A stretch of 64,000 nt of DNA, from contig NZ_JACVFC010000002.1 in NCBI RefSeq assembly GCF_014529935.1, positions 1,096,596 to 1,160,595 of the forward strand. The letters run 5' to 3'. Positions 37,201 to 46,400 of this stretch are shown piece after piece. The position numbers and the translations under genes are program-made. Every line of letters begins with the position of its first letter. Positions within the stretch are counted from its first letter, which is position 1. Under the pieces are notes generated by a model, which saw only the letters and a program-made list of their open reading frames with translations, did not search any database and had not been told where the DNA came from. The stretch is from Chitinophaga qingshengii (GTDB lineage: Bacteria; Bacteroidota; Bacteroidia; Chitinophagales; Chitinophagaceae).

Positions 37201-37694
37201 AGTTCATACTCGCCGCCGGCATTGGTTACCGCGCCGGCATTGGCGCCGGATACCTTCACCGTCACGCCCGGCAGGGGTTCGCCTTTGGCGTTGACAACTT
37301 TTCCTTTCACATGTTTGTCACGGATTTCATTGCCCGTGCGGGTAACCACCACCACGCCATTGTCCAGCACCTTGTAGTGCAGGTTGAGGGGCAACAGCAG
37401 GCGGTCCAGCGCCTCGGTGATGGTTACGCCGGTCATATCAATGGATACCGGCGCCAGGTTTTTCAACTCATCATTATTAAAGAAAAAACGGTAATTGGTT
37501 TTTTTCTCCAGCATGATCAGCATTTTATCCAGGCTGGTGGCCTCTGCCCGGAGACTGATCTTTTTCTGGGAATAAACGCTGGCCGAAGCCTGTGCTACCA
37601 GTAGCAGCAACAACGTGGTGAATTTCATAATTAATAACATCTGCTGGACCTTGCCCCATACAGGGGGCGGGCCCGACTTAGTAAATTTTTTCAT
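34245..37694 (-). CDS. SusC/RagA-family TonB-dependent transporter with STN domain (pair 4)
   Basis: The product has 1149 residues from the ATG at 37694 (M-K-K-F-T-K-S-G); the longer frame to 37787 lacks support. The N-terminal hydrophobic core (F-T-T-L-L-L-L-L-V-A-Q-A-S-A) is followed by STN (K-K-I-S-L-R-A-E-A-T-S-L), CnaB-like (V-K-G-K-V-V-N-A-K-G-E-P-L-P-G), plug (L-N-E-V-V-V-V-G-Y-G and KDAASAAIYGVRGAYGV) and barrel ending I-S-F-G-L-Q-L-G-L. It pairs with SusD 12 bp downstream and with FecI/FecR upstream. No catabolic gene is attached, so its substrate may be processed by enzymes encoded elsewhere. Confidence 0.94.
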   Translation of the reverse strand: MKKFTKSGPPPVWGKVQQMLLIMKFTTLLLLLVAQASASVYSQKKISLRAEATSLDKMLIMLEKKTNYRFFFNNDELKNLAPVSIDMTGVTITEALDRLLLPLNLHYKVLDNGVVVVTRTGNEIRDKHVKGKVVNAKGEPLPGVTVKVSGANAGAVTNAGGEYELNAPDNATLVFSFIGHIQQSVAIDGRTTVNVTLQEDTQGLNEVVVVGYGTQKKGDLTGAVATLDGKKLESRPLVNLAQGLQGMVPNLNVNLNNGAPGKGASFNVRGNTSINGGGPLVLVDGVQMDPNLINPADVANVTVLKDAASAAIYGVRGAYGVILITTKKPGKDAPLRLNYSTSYTITRPTRMPKYLNSVDYIRMHREADRTGQLSGGDAASEPFTTEDSVRAAAYFKDPVNNLPVYVDPANPSKYRYVGNTDWIKELYPGWAPMMDHNVSISGGQGKTGYVASLGYFDQKGLLKVANEDFKRYNASLKLNTEATSWLELNMKMMLNRTESNNPTPASHGGLSSGWISGDLRPIMPVYHPDGHFSGQGSFTNIVALATLNGRTKETANDLWLTGGFVLKPMKNLRIVGDYTWNNYSLNNQQHYKEYQEYGANGVLLGTFPWSKPSSVKESNNNDYYTALNAYAEYTRQFGQHFLKAMVGYNQEKKQVKGFNVRVKNLIDQTMPAINLNNDNSPLADGRQYSWALAGSFFRLNYDYANKYLLEVNGRYDGTSRFPANSRYVFLPSVSAGWRVSEEGFFKPLLDVVNDLKLRASYGTLGNQALNPDKNLNTDIYPYIPTMPTNKVDYIFDDQKGVYVGVPGLVSQNFTWEKVSTRNFGMDVTLLKNRLSATFDWYIRDTKDMLLDGYPLPGILGTTAPKVNTGEMRTKGWELGVSWRDKINDDLSYDVNVALSDYSATITRYDLNPTKTLGSGTYYVGQKLDEIWGYVTDGFFQSDAEAAAADQSNLWNGKWLAGDIRFKDLNGDKKITSGQNTANDPGDRRVIGNKTPRYQFGVNLSVQYKNFDFNMLIQGVGKRDVMLDGNTFWGFKSEWDVPMVYQLDYWTPENTNAYFPRQRFGGGGNFQPQTKYLQSAAYARMKNIAIGYTLPASAMRSMHMQKLRIYVSAQNLFEVTNLFKAYDPEIFDAKDYPLNRAISFGLQLGL

Positions 37695-37767
37695 ACCTTG
37701 GATTTGTTGAGTTGAAACAATAGGAGTCCTTGAAACCTTCAAGCGTAAAGGTCTCCTGATACTTGGC

Positions 37768-37795
37768 AACGGGGAATGTGCGCGCATTTCCCGTT
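37768..37795 (-). promoter_or_regulatory. Hairpin in the fecR-susC intercistronic region, locus 4
   Basis: AACGGGGAATG at 37768-37778 pairs with CATTTCCCGTT at 37785-37795, 11 bp with one G-T pair. It lies in the 175-bp gap between fecR and susC. The T-rich run is on the far side for the minus strand, so read-through from fecR is expected. It may be a leader or processing structure. Confidence 0.5.
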
Positions 37796-37869
37796 TTCTT
37801 TTGGCTGATATTTACAGGTGGTTATGGAATAGACGTATTCCGTTTCATAACTAGTGATTTAGATGTTGA

Positions 37870-38934
37870 TTAATGAATAATTACTTTTCCTGCGGTGATG
37901 TTATAATCGAATTGTTTGGTTTGTTTTAGCATGCTCAGCAGCTGATCCAGCGATTCCCCCTGTACGTTGCCGGTGAAGGAAGTCTGTAACAGCGCCTGGT
38001 TATGGCATTCCACCGTCACGCCATACCATCTTTCCATTCTTATGATCAGTTGTGAAAAATTTTCATTGCGGTATACGAACCGGTTTTCCACCCAGGCCGC
38101 TTCCGCTACCAGGTCAGTCCCCTGTTCTTTTTCCAGGTTTTCCAGTACGATCAGTGGTTTCTGATCGTCAGGACGGGCCGCTGGCAGCTGTTTGACAGCT
38201 GTTTCCGTAATAGCATTGGCTACCACCAGCTTTTGCCGTGGGCTTAACGTAATATGTTGTTTACCGGCATCTTTCACCGTTACTTCCACAGCCCCGCTGA
38301 TCAGTGCCGTTTCTGTATGTGGTTCATCGGCATACGCACGCACATTAAAAGTGGTTCCAAGCACTTTTACATCTACCGTAGTGGTATGAATAACAAAGGG
38401 GTCATTTACCATTTTCGTCACGTCAAAATAACCTTCCCCGGTGAGTTTCACTACTCTGCCGGATTTGGCGAAATTGCTGGGATAGGACAACGTACTACCG
38501 GCATTAAGCACCACCAGTGAGCCATCCGGCAGCGTGATACGGGTTTTGGAACCAGGCTTGGTTTGCACGGTACTCCATACCACCGCCGGTGGGGTAGTAC
38601 GCAGGTATATAGCCATAGCAGCGCCGATCACCAATACCAGTGATACTGCGGCTATGGCCCGCCAGCTGCGGCTACGCTCCGGCGTGATGGTTTCCTCTAC
38701 CGGATTATTATCTCCGTTGGCGATATCTCCCATGATACGGTCCAGCAACAGCTCCTTCCGTTCCAGGGAGGATTTACCGGTACTCTGCAGGGATATTTTG
38801 TCCAACAGCTCCTGTTGCCGGGCTACCTCAGGGGTAGCTTCCAGCAACACTTCCAGCTCCACCTCCTCTGCGGCCGACAAAGTTCCTGCCGTTCGTTTGG
38901 CCATCAGTTCCCAAAGCCTTTCGTGTTGTTCCAT
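37870..38934 (-). CDS. FecR-family anti-sigma factor (locus 4)
   Basis: The product has 354 residues with a membrane helix at about 91-110 (W-R-A-I-A-A-V-S-L-V-L-V-I-G). The periplasmic FecR domain contains R-I-T-L-P-D-G-S-L-V-V-L-N-A-G-S-T-L and the L-T-G-E-G-Y-F-D-V motif. The C-terminal DUF4974-like part has FSQLIIRMERWYGVTVE. It sits between the sigma gene (84 bp upstream) and SusC and should sequester that sigma until the STN domain of SusC signals. Confidence 0.92.
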   Translation of the reverse strand: MEQHERLWELMAKRTAGTLSAAEEVELEVLLEATPEVARQQELLDKISLQSTGKSSLERKELLLDRIMGDIANGDNNPVEETITPERSRSWRAIAAVSLVLVIGAAMAIYLRTTPPAVVWSTVQTKPGSKTRITLPDGSLVVLNAGSTLSYPSNFAKSGRVVKLTGEGYFDVTKMVNDPFVIHTTTVDVKVLGTTFNVRAYADEPHTETALISGAVEVTVKDAGKQHITLSPRQKLVVANAITETAVKQLPAARPDDQKPLIVLENLEKEQGTDLVAEAAWVENRFVYRNENFSQLIIRMERWYGVTVECHNQALLQTSFTGNVQGESLDQLLSMLKQTKQFDYNITAGKVIIH

Positions 38935-39018
38935 TAAATTGACTGTTACGGTGATGTAACTGATAAGACAGTATTTTGGAGAAATACTATGAAGGGAAGG
39001 GGAAATTTTTTTATTTTT

Positions 39019-39576
39019 TTATTCCATCCAGCCGAAATGCTGACGGATATCGATCACTTCCCCCAGTTTTTTAAGGGCGATCGCCATTTGGGTATTCACG
39101 GTATTAATAGATACCTCCAGGATTTCAGCCACCTCCCGGTATTTGAGGCCATCTTCCTTTACCAGGCGGAATATGAGCTTACAGCGGGCGGGTAACAGGT
39201 TGATGGCCGACTCTATTTTCCGCAGGTTCTCCTTGCTGATCAGCATATCTTCCGGAGATGCAGCCATCGCATTCACAGACACCTGGATATGCTCGCCCGT
39301 CAGTATTTCCGGCATCCTGCCGGCGCTGGTGCGGTAGTTATAGGCCGTATTACGGACAGCAGTGTATAAATAAGTATTGAGGTTACGTACATTGGATAAG
39401 TTCTCCCGTTGCTGCCAGATCTTCACAAATACATCAGAAACCGCTTCTTCCGCCTCTTCCCGGGAAGGCAACAGGGAAGCAGCAAATACTATCAGCCGAT
39501 CGCTATACTGCAAAAACAGCTGGCGAAAAGCTAGTTGATCATCGTTCCTGTATATTTTCTCTAACAGCTCCTGCAT
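39019..39576 (-). CDS. ECF RNA polymerase sigma factor, FecI-like (locus 4)
   Basis: The product has 185 residues. Region 2 is seen in AFRQLFLQYSDRLIVFAASL and A-V-S-D-V-F-V-K-I-W-Q-Q-R. Region 4 is seen in LLPARCKLIFRLVKEDGLKY, R-E-V-A-E-I-L-E-V-S-I-N-T-V-N-T-Q-M. Length and layout are ordinary for the family. It is the first gene of the fourth SusCD unit. Confidence 0.93.
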   Translation of the reverse strand: MQELLEKIYRNDDQLAFRQLFLQYSDRLIVFAASLLPSREEAEEAVSDVFVKIWQQRENLSNVRNLNTYLYTAVRNTAYNYRTSAGRMPEILTGEHIQVSVNAMAASPEDMLISKENLRKIESAINLLPARCKLIFRLVKEDGLKYREVAEILEVSINTVNTQMAIALKKLGEVIDIRQHFGWME

Positions 39577-39709
39577 GTGATGGCATTCCCATTCATCAAA
39601 TGGTACCGGTAAGGTAGGTCAGCGTAATTATCTGCAATACCTGAAATTTAGCGGATACTGATACTGAATTAACATGATAAATTGCGGGGATTGGCGGGAA
39701 TGGCCAGAG

Positions 39710-39775
39710 CCCGGGAAAATGCTCCAGGGTTGAAGCCTGGGGTCCCGAAATCCCCCGGCACCTCGTCGCAAAAAA
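39710..39775. repeat. REP-like GC-rich imperfect hairpins
   Basis: This stretch contains CCAGG at 39724-39728 facing CCTGG at 39736-39740, with CCCGGG- and CCCCGG-type tracts on both sides. The composition resembles the hairpin at 11575-11596. It lies between the terminator of the cyanophycinase operon and the sigma gene of locus 4. It may be a degenerate intergenic repeat element. Confidence 0.35.
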
Positions 39776-39795
39776 ATAATCTCCTCCTGAAAATA

Positions 39796-39826
39796 AAAAG
39801 GCGCTCCAAAACCTGGAGCGCCCCTT
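39796..39826 (-). terminator. Rho-independent terminator of the cyanophycinase operon
   Basis: GGCGCTCCA at 39800-39808 and TGGAGCGCC at 39814-39822 form a 9-bp stem. On the minus strand it is followed by TTTTTATTT. It lies 27 bp beyond the stop of the isoaspartyl peptidase gene. Confidence 0.9.
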
Positions 39827-39848
39827 ACATCAAATTTATCTTACTACC

Positions 39849-40895
39849 CTATTTGTAAATCAGAACCTCCATTTTACCATCTTTGGTAACCGTTCCCCGG
39901 TACATGCCTTCGGTGTTAAAAGGCATAGCCATATTACCGTTTTTATCGAGGGCAATAAGGCCGCCATCGCCGCCCATATCGCCTACTTTTTTGATAACGG
40001 TTTTACCGGCATCCTGTACGGAAAGACCTTTATATTCCATCAGGGCGGAGAGATCATACGCCACTACATTACGGATGTAGTATTCTCCCCAACCGGTACA
40101 GGACACTGCCACGGTATTGTTATTGGCATAGGTACCGGCGCCGATAACCGGGGAATCTCCCACACGACCGTATTTTTTGTTAGTCATACCGCCGGTGGAA
40201 GTAGCCGCAGCCAGGTTACCCTGTTTATCCAACGCTACAGCGCCTACGGTGCCAAATTTATTGTCTTTGTTGATAATCCCCAGCTTACCCGGATTCGTAT
40301 AGGCGTTGGAGCGGGCAGACGCCAGAGAATCTTCTTTCAACGCTTTCTGCAGCGATTTCCAGCGGGACTCTGTACGGAAGTAGGAAGGATCTACGATCTC
40401 CAGTCCCGCTTCTTTGGCAAATTTTTCCGCACCGGGACCGATCATCATCACGTGTTCAGATTTTTCCATCACAGCGCGGGCGGCGCTGATAGGATTTTTG
40501 ATCACGGTTACACCAGCCACTGCACCGGCAGCCCGCGTTTTACCATTCATGATAGCGGCGTCCATCTCGTTGCGGCCCTCATGGGTAAAGACCGCGCCTT
40601 TGCCGGCATTAAAAAGGGAGTCGTCTTCCAGCACACGAACAGTAGCTTCTACAGCATCCAGGCTACTACCGCCGTTCTTCAAAACACCATAGCCCTTTTC
40701 CAATGCGCGCTTCAGCGATGCCTTATAAGCCTCTTCCATTTCGGGCGACATATTCTTCTTCAAAATAGTTCCCGCCCCGCCATGTATCACCAGTACATAC
40801 GGACCTGCTTTTTTCTGTGCTGCAACCACGTTCCAACACATAGTCAGACAACAGGCTAACAACAAATAGCAAAAACCTCTTTTCATATAAAACAT
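39849..40895 (-). CDS. Exported isoaspartyl peptidase/L-asparaginase (Ntn-hydrolase, plant-type)
   Basis: The product has 348 residues; the ATG at 40886 is an equally good start. A signal peptide ends near V-V-A-A-Q-K-K, so the enzyme is periplasmic or secreted. It is an N-terminal nucleophile hydrolase that cleaves itself before Thr216 in F-G-T-V-G-A-V-A-L-D; other conserved parts are V-I-H-G-G-A-G near 37-43, the F-N-A-G-K-G-A-V-F segment and GRVGDSPVIGAGTYA. Known activity is hydrolysis of beta-aspartyl peptides and asparagine. Next to a cyanophycinase, it could split beta-Asp-Arg dipeptides into Asp and Arg. It is the last gene of its operon. Confidence 0.92.
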   Translation of the reverse strand: MFYMKRGFCYLLLACCLTMCWNVVAAQKKAGPYVLVIHGGAGTILKKNMSPEMEEAYKASLKRALEKGYGVLKNGGSSLDAVEATVRVLEDDSLFNAGKGAVFTHEGRNEMDAAIMNGKTRAAGAVAGVTVIKNPISAARAVMEKSEHVMMIGPGAEKFAKEAGLEIVDPSYFRTESRWKSLQKALKEDSLASARSNAYTNPGKLGIINKDNKFGTVGAVALDKQGNLAAATSTGGMTNKKYGRVGDSPVIGAGTYANNNTVAVSCTGWGEYYIRNVVAYDLSALMEYKGLSVQDAGKTVIKKVGDMGGDGGLIALDKNGNMAMPFNTEGMYRGTVTKDGKMEVLIYK

Positions 40896-40973
40896 TATTT
40901 AAAAACTTTACCACTCGCTTCTATCTCCTCACTCATCTCCCCCAATCAGCGAAATCAGCAATAATCATCACAG

Positions 40974-42017
40974 TTACAGCTGTCTCATTTTCAGCGTTCC
41001 GTTCTCCACCCACCACCAATACCAGGTACCGCCACTGGCCGATGCCGGATCGAAGTCAGACACCCGGAAACTACCATTACCCGTGGCAGACGCAGGTATT
41101 TCATACACCTTGAGGGCTTGCCCCTTGCGATTCCATTGCAGGGGCTGCCCCTTTACACAAAGTTCAGGTCTTTTCAGGCTGTCCGTGAAGATAAAATATG
41201 CTTTGCTAACACCAAAAACTTTAGCGATCCCCTGTTCATCAATACAAACGGCTGTTTTCTCATCGGGGGCAATGCCTCTCGGGAAAATACCATGATCTGC
41301 AATGATACGGCTCATGAAAGTCACATGCCGGCCCTGGCGGCCACGCTTCACATAATGCTGGTCGCTGATCACCTGTGACAGGTAAGGCGCATGCAGGAAA
41401 TCGTTGTTATATACGGTCACCACCGGATCGTAAGGATTAGCCAGTACGCTGTCGGAAACAGCACTGCCGCCTTCCCCGCTGTAATACAGCCCGCTGAGAA
41501 TAGCGCAGCCTGCGCTGGTACCTCCTACGGGCACTTTTTTCTCTGTCAGCAGGTAATTGATAGCGTCGCCGGTTTTGGTACCGCGCCAGTTGTTCATATA
41601 ACGGGATTGGTCGCCACCGGCGATAAACAACATTTCGGCATTGCGGATAATACGCGCTACAGTATCATTATTCGCCAGCTCCCGGCTGGTGATATTCAGT
41701 GTTTCCACGGAATTGACCGCTCCCAGCGAATCGATATCCACATTATATCCGGCGTTATTGGAGGCGGTGAGTACCACCACATCGCCACCACCGCTGCGTT
41801 CTATCATCCAGCGGAAAGCCCCGTCTACATTACCGCCACCGCCTACCAGCGCTACGCCGCCTTTCACAGGGGTTTGCACATCGGCGGTATCACCGATAAT
41901 GCCAATGGAAGCCGGGCGGCCAGGAATAATACGCGCTGTGCGCCCTTGCTGCTGGCTGCATGCATGTATAGATATAGCCGTTACCGTTAATAATCCAAAT
42001 AACTTTACACCTTTCAT
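40974..42017 (-). CDS. Cyanophycinase-family serine hydrolase lipoprotein
   Basis: The product has 347 residues with lipidated Cys20 (S-I-H-A-C-S-Q-Q-Q), so it is probably anchored in the outer membrane. The peptidase S51/cyanophycinase core shows F-I-A-G-G-D-Q near 131-137, the nucleophile Ser168 in G-G-T-S-A-G-C and D-Q-H-Y-V-K-R-G-R-Q-G-R-H, the conserved Asp/His segment of this family. Cyanophycinases cut multi-arginyl-polyaspartate to beta-Asp-Arg. Peptidase E-type activity on Asp-Xaa peptides is an alternative. It starts 21 bp after SusD and precedes the isoaspartyl peptidase, which would complete breakdown of the dipeptide. Confidence 0.87.
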   Translation of the reverse strand: MKGVKLFGLLTVTAISIHACSQQQGRTARIIPGRPASIGIIGDTADVQTPVKGGVALVGGGGNVDGAFRWMIERSGGGDVVVLTASNNAGYNVDIDSLGAVNSVETLNITSRELANNDTVARIIRNAEMLFIAGGDQSRYMNNWRGTKTGDAINYLLTEKKVPVGGTSAGCAILSGLYYSGEGGSAVSDSVLANPYDPVVTVYNNDFLHAPYLSQVISDQHYVKRGRQGRHVTFMSRIIADHGIFPRGIAPDEKTAVCIDEQGIAKVFGVSKAYFIFTDSLKRPELCVKGQPLQWNRKGQALKVYEIPASATGNGSFRVSDFDPASASGGTWYWWWVENGTLKMRQL

Positions 42018-42038
42018 CTGTCGCTCTTTTTTTATGGG

Positions 42039-43442
42039 TTAATAAGGTTGGTTCTGTACCATGTTTTTGTTGGCTTTGGTTTCTGCATCCGGGATGGGGA
42101 ATACATATCCGCGGTCTCCTGGTTTGAGCAATACGGCGCCCAGTGCATTCACCGCATCTTCCGGTTCCCGGGTTACGGGCAGGGAACGCCGGCGCAGGTC
42201 AAATAAACGCTGTCCTTCAAAAGCCAGTTCTTTAAAACGTTCGGTATAAATGGCGGTGATCAATGCATCTTTGCCCCCAAACGTTTCGGCAGTATAACCG
42301 CTGATACGCGCGGCACGCAGATCGTTGAGATCAGTGGCGCCATCGGCTACCTGGTTCAGTTCCGCCAGCGCTTCTGCGCGGATCAGGTACATCTCACCGG
42401 TACGGAACAGCTTCAGATCAGCCAGACCGGGGTTCCCGTTGCTACCGGCATATTTGTTCACCAGGTAAACAGATTTGCCGGAGCCACGGGTGTCATCAAA
42501 CTGGATGTAGGCCGGATAACGCACATCATTGTCTTTGTCAAACAGTTTCACCAATTCAAAGGAAGGCACGTAAAGGGCTACACGCTTTTTGAAATAAACG
42601 CCACCAATCAGGCCGTTATTGGTATTGGCCATCTGCTTGAGTTTCCAGATTACTTCTGATTCGCCGGCATCTTTCCAGATAGCGGCGAACTTGTTCCGGG
42701 AAGCCAGTGGCGAGGCATTAATGGCTTCGGTGGCATAGGTTACGGCATCGCTCCATTTCTGCTCATACAAGGCTACGCGGGCCTGTATGGCGGAAACAGC
42801 GGCGAGAGTAATATGGGTATTATCTTCAAAATCAGCGGGAATCAGTTTCTTCGCCGCTTTGAGATCATCTTCTATGCGGGCCATCACTTCTCCAAAAGTA
42901 TTACGGGCAGGAGAACTGATTTTGGAAACATCCATAAAGGGTACGCCTAATGCTGAAGGCGTATAGGCCTGTGCGTAGCTTTGCAGCAGCTGGAAGTGGC
43001 AATAAGCCCTCAACGCCAGTAACTCGCCATGGTACTGGTCCCGCTGGGCTACTTCATCACCTTTGGCGGGTACCTGCGGCAGGGCGGCCAATACACGGTT
43101 GGCACGATCTATCGTGATATAGTATTCGTTAAAAGACTCTGTAATAGTGGTATTACCGGGGTCTATCTGCCAACGGTAAGAAGCTACACCTCCACCGGTA
43201 CCGTTTTCGCTGGGCAGCATACATTCGTCGGTAACCAGCGAAACATTGTAGATGGTATTATAGGTGAGCCGGGTGTAAGCTCCCAGCAGCCCGCCGTTCA
43301 GGTCAGACACATTGCGGAAAGTTCTTCCCGGATCAATAATGCTGTCGGTAGGCGACAAGTCCAGTTGTTTATTACAGGAAAGCAGGCATACCGGCAGCAT
43401 CAGCGCCAGGTATTTAACAGTATGTTGAATATAACGGATCAT
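42039..43442 (-). CDS. SusD/RagB-family nutrient-binding lipoprotein (pair 5)
   Basis: The product has 467 residues with lipidated Cys23 (C-L-L-S-C-N-K-Q-L-D-L-S-P-T-D). Typical SusD parts are YHGELLALRAYCHFQLLQSY, EMYLIRAEALAELNQ and ERFKELAFEGQRLFDLRRR. The C-terminus ends N-K-N-M-V-Q-N-Q-P-Y. It is encoded between its SusC and the cyanophycinase-family gene, which suggests that it binds a polyaspartate-type polymer or its beta-Asp-Arg products; this is inference from context. Confidence 0.94.
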   Translation of the reverse strand: MIRYIQHTVKYLALMLPVCLLSCNKQLDLSPTDSIIDPGRTFRNVSDLNGGLLGAYTRLTYNTIYNVSLVTDECMLPSENGTGGGVASYRWQIDPGNTTITESFNEYYITIDRANRVLAALPQVPAKGDEVAQRDQYHGELLALRAYCHFQLLQSYAQAYTPSALGVPFMDVSKISSPARNTFGEVMARIEDDLKAAKKLIPADFEDNTHITLAAVSAIQARVALYEQKWSDAVTYATEAINASPLASRNKFAAIWKDAGESEVIWKLKQMANTNNGLIGGVYFKKRVALYVPSFELVKLFDKDNDVRYPAYIQFDDTRGSGKSVYLVNKYAGSNGNPGLADLKLFRTGEMYLIRAEALAELNQVADGATDLNDLRAARISGYTAETFGGKDALITAIYTERFKELAFEGQRLFDLRRRSLPVTREPEDAVNALGAVLLKPGDRGYVFPIPDAETKANKNMVQNQPY

Positions 43443-43454
43443 GAACAGCAGGAT

Positions 43455-46400
43455 TTAAAAGTTAACATTCAGGCCAAAGGTGTAGGTCCGGGCGGCAGGA
43501 TAGTCAAACTGTCCTTCACCATTGTTGTTTTCCGGATCAAAGCTTTTCCATTTGGTCCAGGTATAAAGGTTCTGCGCCTGGGCAAATACCTGTACACCCT
43601 GGATGAATTTAAGCTGCGACAACAACGTTTTCGGGAAATTATACCCAATGCTCACATTCCGCAAACGGAGATAGGAGGCATCCTGTATATCACGGGAAGA
43701 ATAACCACGCTTAGCGCCAAAACGAGGCAGGATGGCATTATCGTTGGGTTTCTTCCAACGGTCGTACAACATGCGTATAGACTGGTTACTGCTGGCAAAC
43801 GCGGGGTTTTCGTTGTAGTAATCTTCGTTGAGATAACGCATGGCTTTATCTGCAAAGGTGAACAGCGCATTCAGATAAATACCTTTCCAGGTGAGGCCTG
43901 TATTAAATCCACCGGTGAATGGCGGAATATAAGTACCAAATTCGGCTACGCTCAATGCGGTTTCGTTGTAGTCGCTGGTCGTTTTACCGGTACGGTCATA
44001 ATATAACGGGTCACCGGTTTGCGGATCTACGCCGGCCCATTTAGGTGCATAGTGCGAACCGTAAGGCAGTCCTACCCTTACAATTTTGGAGTTGCCCTGT
44101 GTAAACTCACTGGCGCCGCCCAGGCTGGTGATCACGTTTTTATTATAGGCGAAGTTAAAGCCCACGTTCCAGGTGAAATCTTTTTTACGGATGATGTCTG
44201 TCTGTACATCCATCTCAATACCGCGGTTACGCATGGCGCCTGAGTTGAGGAACATACTGCTGAAGCCGGAAGTAATGGACAGTGGCTGTTCTACGAACAG
44301 GTTATTGGTGATTTTATTATACACGTCTGTCACGATACGGATACGGTTATCCCAGATACCGAGGTCGAAACCGATGTTCAGCTCTTTGGCGTATTCCCAG
44401 TCGTACGCAGGGTTGCCGGGTTGTGCAGGCACAATAGCCGGGTGACCTGCATATTGATCGGTGCCATAAGTGCGGAAATAAGCGAAGGGCCCGAGTGCGG
44501 AAAACGGATTGGCAGAAGTGCCGTAGCTGGCGCGGAAACGCAGGTTATCCACAAAATCCACGTCTTTGAGGAAGTTTTCCTTTTTCACTTCCCATCCGAT
44601 ACCGAGGGAATAGAAACCATGCCACCGGTTGGAAGGAGGCACGGTAGAGGCGCCATCATAGCGGAAGGAAGCGTTGAGCGTATATTTTTCGTCGAAAGTA
44701 TAACGGCCTACCGCGATGTAAGACGCCAGCGCGCTACGGTTGCGGCGGCCGCCTACTACCGGTGCAAAAGGCGAACCGGGTGTAATAGCCGCCGGAGTGG
44801 CCGGCAGACGGCCATCCAGGTCGAAACCGGTGTAGTTAAACTCCCGGTAGTTATTCTTCGTAAATTCAAAATAACCGGACACCTCAAAGTCGTGGCGGTT
44901 AGCGATGTTTTTCGTATAGGTAAGACCGGAAGTGGTGACCAGTGTAAAGTTACGCACCGTACCTTCTCCGAAGCTGCCTTTTTCACCGTTGTCTACTTTG
45001 GAACCGGAGTAGGAATCGGGGTTTACATAACGTTCGTTGGTCGTTTCCCGGAAATCGAGTCCCAGTCTTGTTTTCGCTATCAGCCCTTTGGTGATGGTGA
45101 AGTTCAGTGAAGTACCAATTATACTTTTCAGCTGGTTGTTTTTATTGCTGGTATTCAACAAGGCTTCCAGCGCATTACTTCCTTCCCGCAGGTCGTATAC
45201 CGGGTATACGTCATCGTTCCAGTTGGTTACCAATGTACCATCCGGCAGATAAGGATATTCGTACGGCAGGGCGTAATATACCGCCGCCAATGGGTTGGAA
45301 CCGTTGCTGGAGCCTTCTCTCTCGATAAAGGAAGATTCAGAATAACCCAGTCCCACGTTAACATTACCGGTCAACCGGCCGGTATTGAAGTCGATGTTGT
45401 TCTTCAGGCTGTAACGTTTCAGGCCGGAACGGAGTGCAATGCCCTGCTGATCAAAATAATTGAGCGAGCTGTAGAAACGTACATGGTCATTACCACCACT
45501 GGCGCTCAGCTGATGCTCCTGGAACCTGCCGGTACGCAGGAAAATCTTGCGCCAGTCGGTATTTACATTGCGGAGACTATCGAGGATGTGATCCGCCTGG
45601 CGTTGTTCTTCCGGCGTTTTGGTGGCGTAGTCAGGATTTTTCTTAGAGAACTGCCAGCCCGGACCAAGATCTGCACCGGTTTCCAGGCCTATCTCTTCTT
45701 CAAACTGTAAATGTTCCGCCGCGTTCATCATTTTGAACTTCGGCGTCGTCATATTGGAAAAACCGTACTGTGATTTATAGGAGAAAGACAGTTTACCTGC
45801 CTGGCCTTTTTTAGTGGTGATCACGATCACCCCGTTGGAACCACGGGAGCCGTACAACGCTTTGGCAGAAGCGTCTTTCAGCACCGTTACCGAAGCAATA
45901 TCTTCGGGGTTGATGCCCTGGAACTGTGCCGCCTCGATAGGGATACCATCCATCACATAGAGTACAGAAGAGCTGCCGTTGATGGTACCAACACCGCGTA
46001 CGGTAACAGTAGCAGCCGTCCCCGGTTGACCGGAACCAGCGGATACCATCATACCGGGTACCCGTCCTTGTAATATCTGTTCAAAGCTGGCCATGGGCAC
46101 CTGGGTGATCTTATCGGCGCCTACTACGCCGGCAGCCGCGGTGGATTTATCCCTGGCATAATTCGTATAACCGGTAACGGTTACTGCATTCAGTGTTTTC
46201 ACATCTTCTTCGAGGGTAACATTGATTTCGCGGCGGCCGTTGATCTCTACCTGGCGGGTAGTATAGCCTACCAGGGAGAACTGCAGCACACGCACCTGAT
46301 CGGGTGCGGTGAGGGTGTAACTACCATCAGAAGTAGTGAGTGCGCCTGCGTTGGAGCCTACCGCCCTGACCGTTACGCCTGGCAGCGGGAGATTATCGAT

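Noticed and set aside
40974..42017. Peptidase E (alpha-aspartyl dipeptidase) instead of cyanophycinase
   Set aside because: The protein is longer than peptidase E and has the D-Q-H-Y-x-x-R-x-R segment of cyanophycinases; the neighbouring isoaspartyl peptidase also favours cyanophycinase. It stays a formal alternative.
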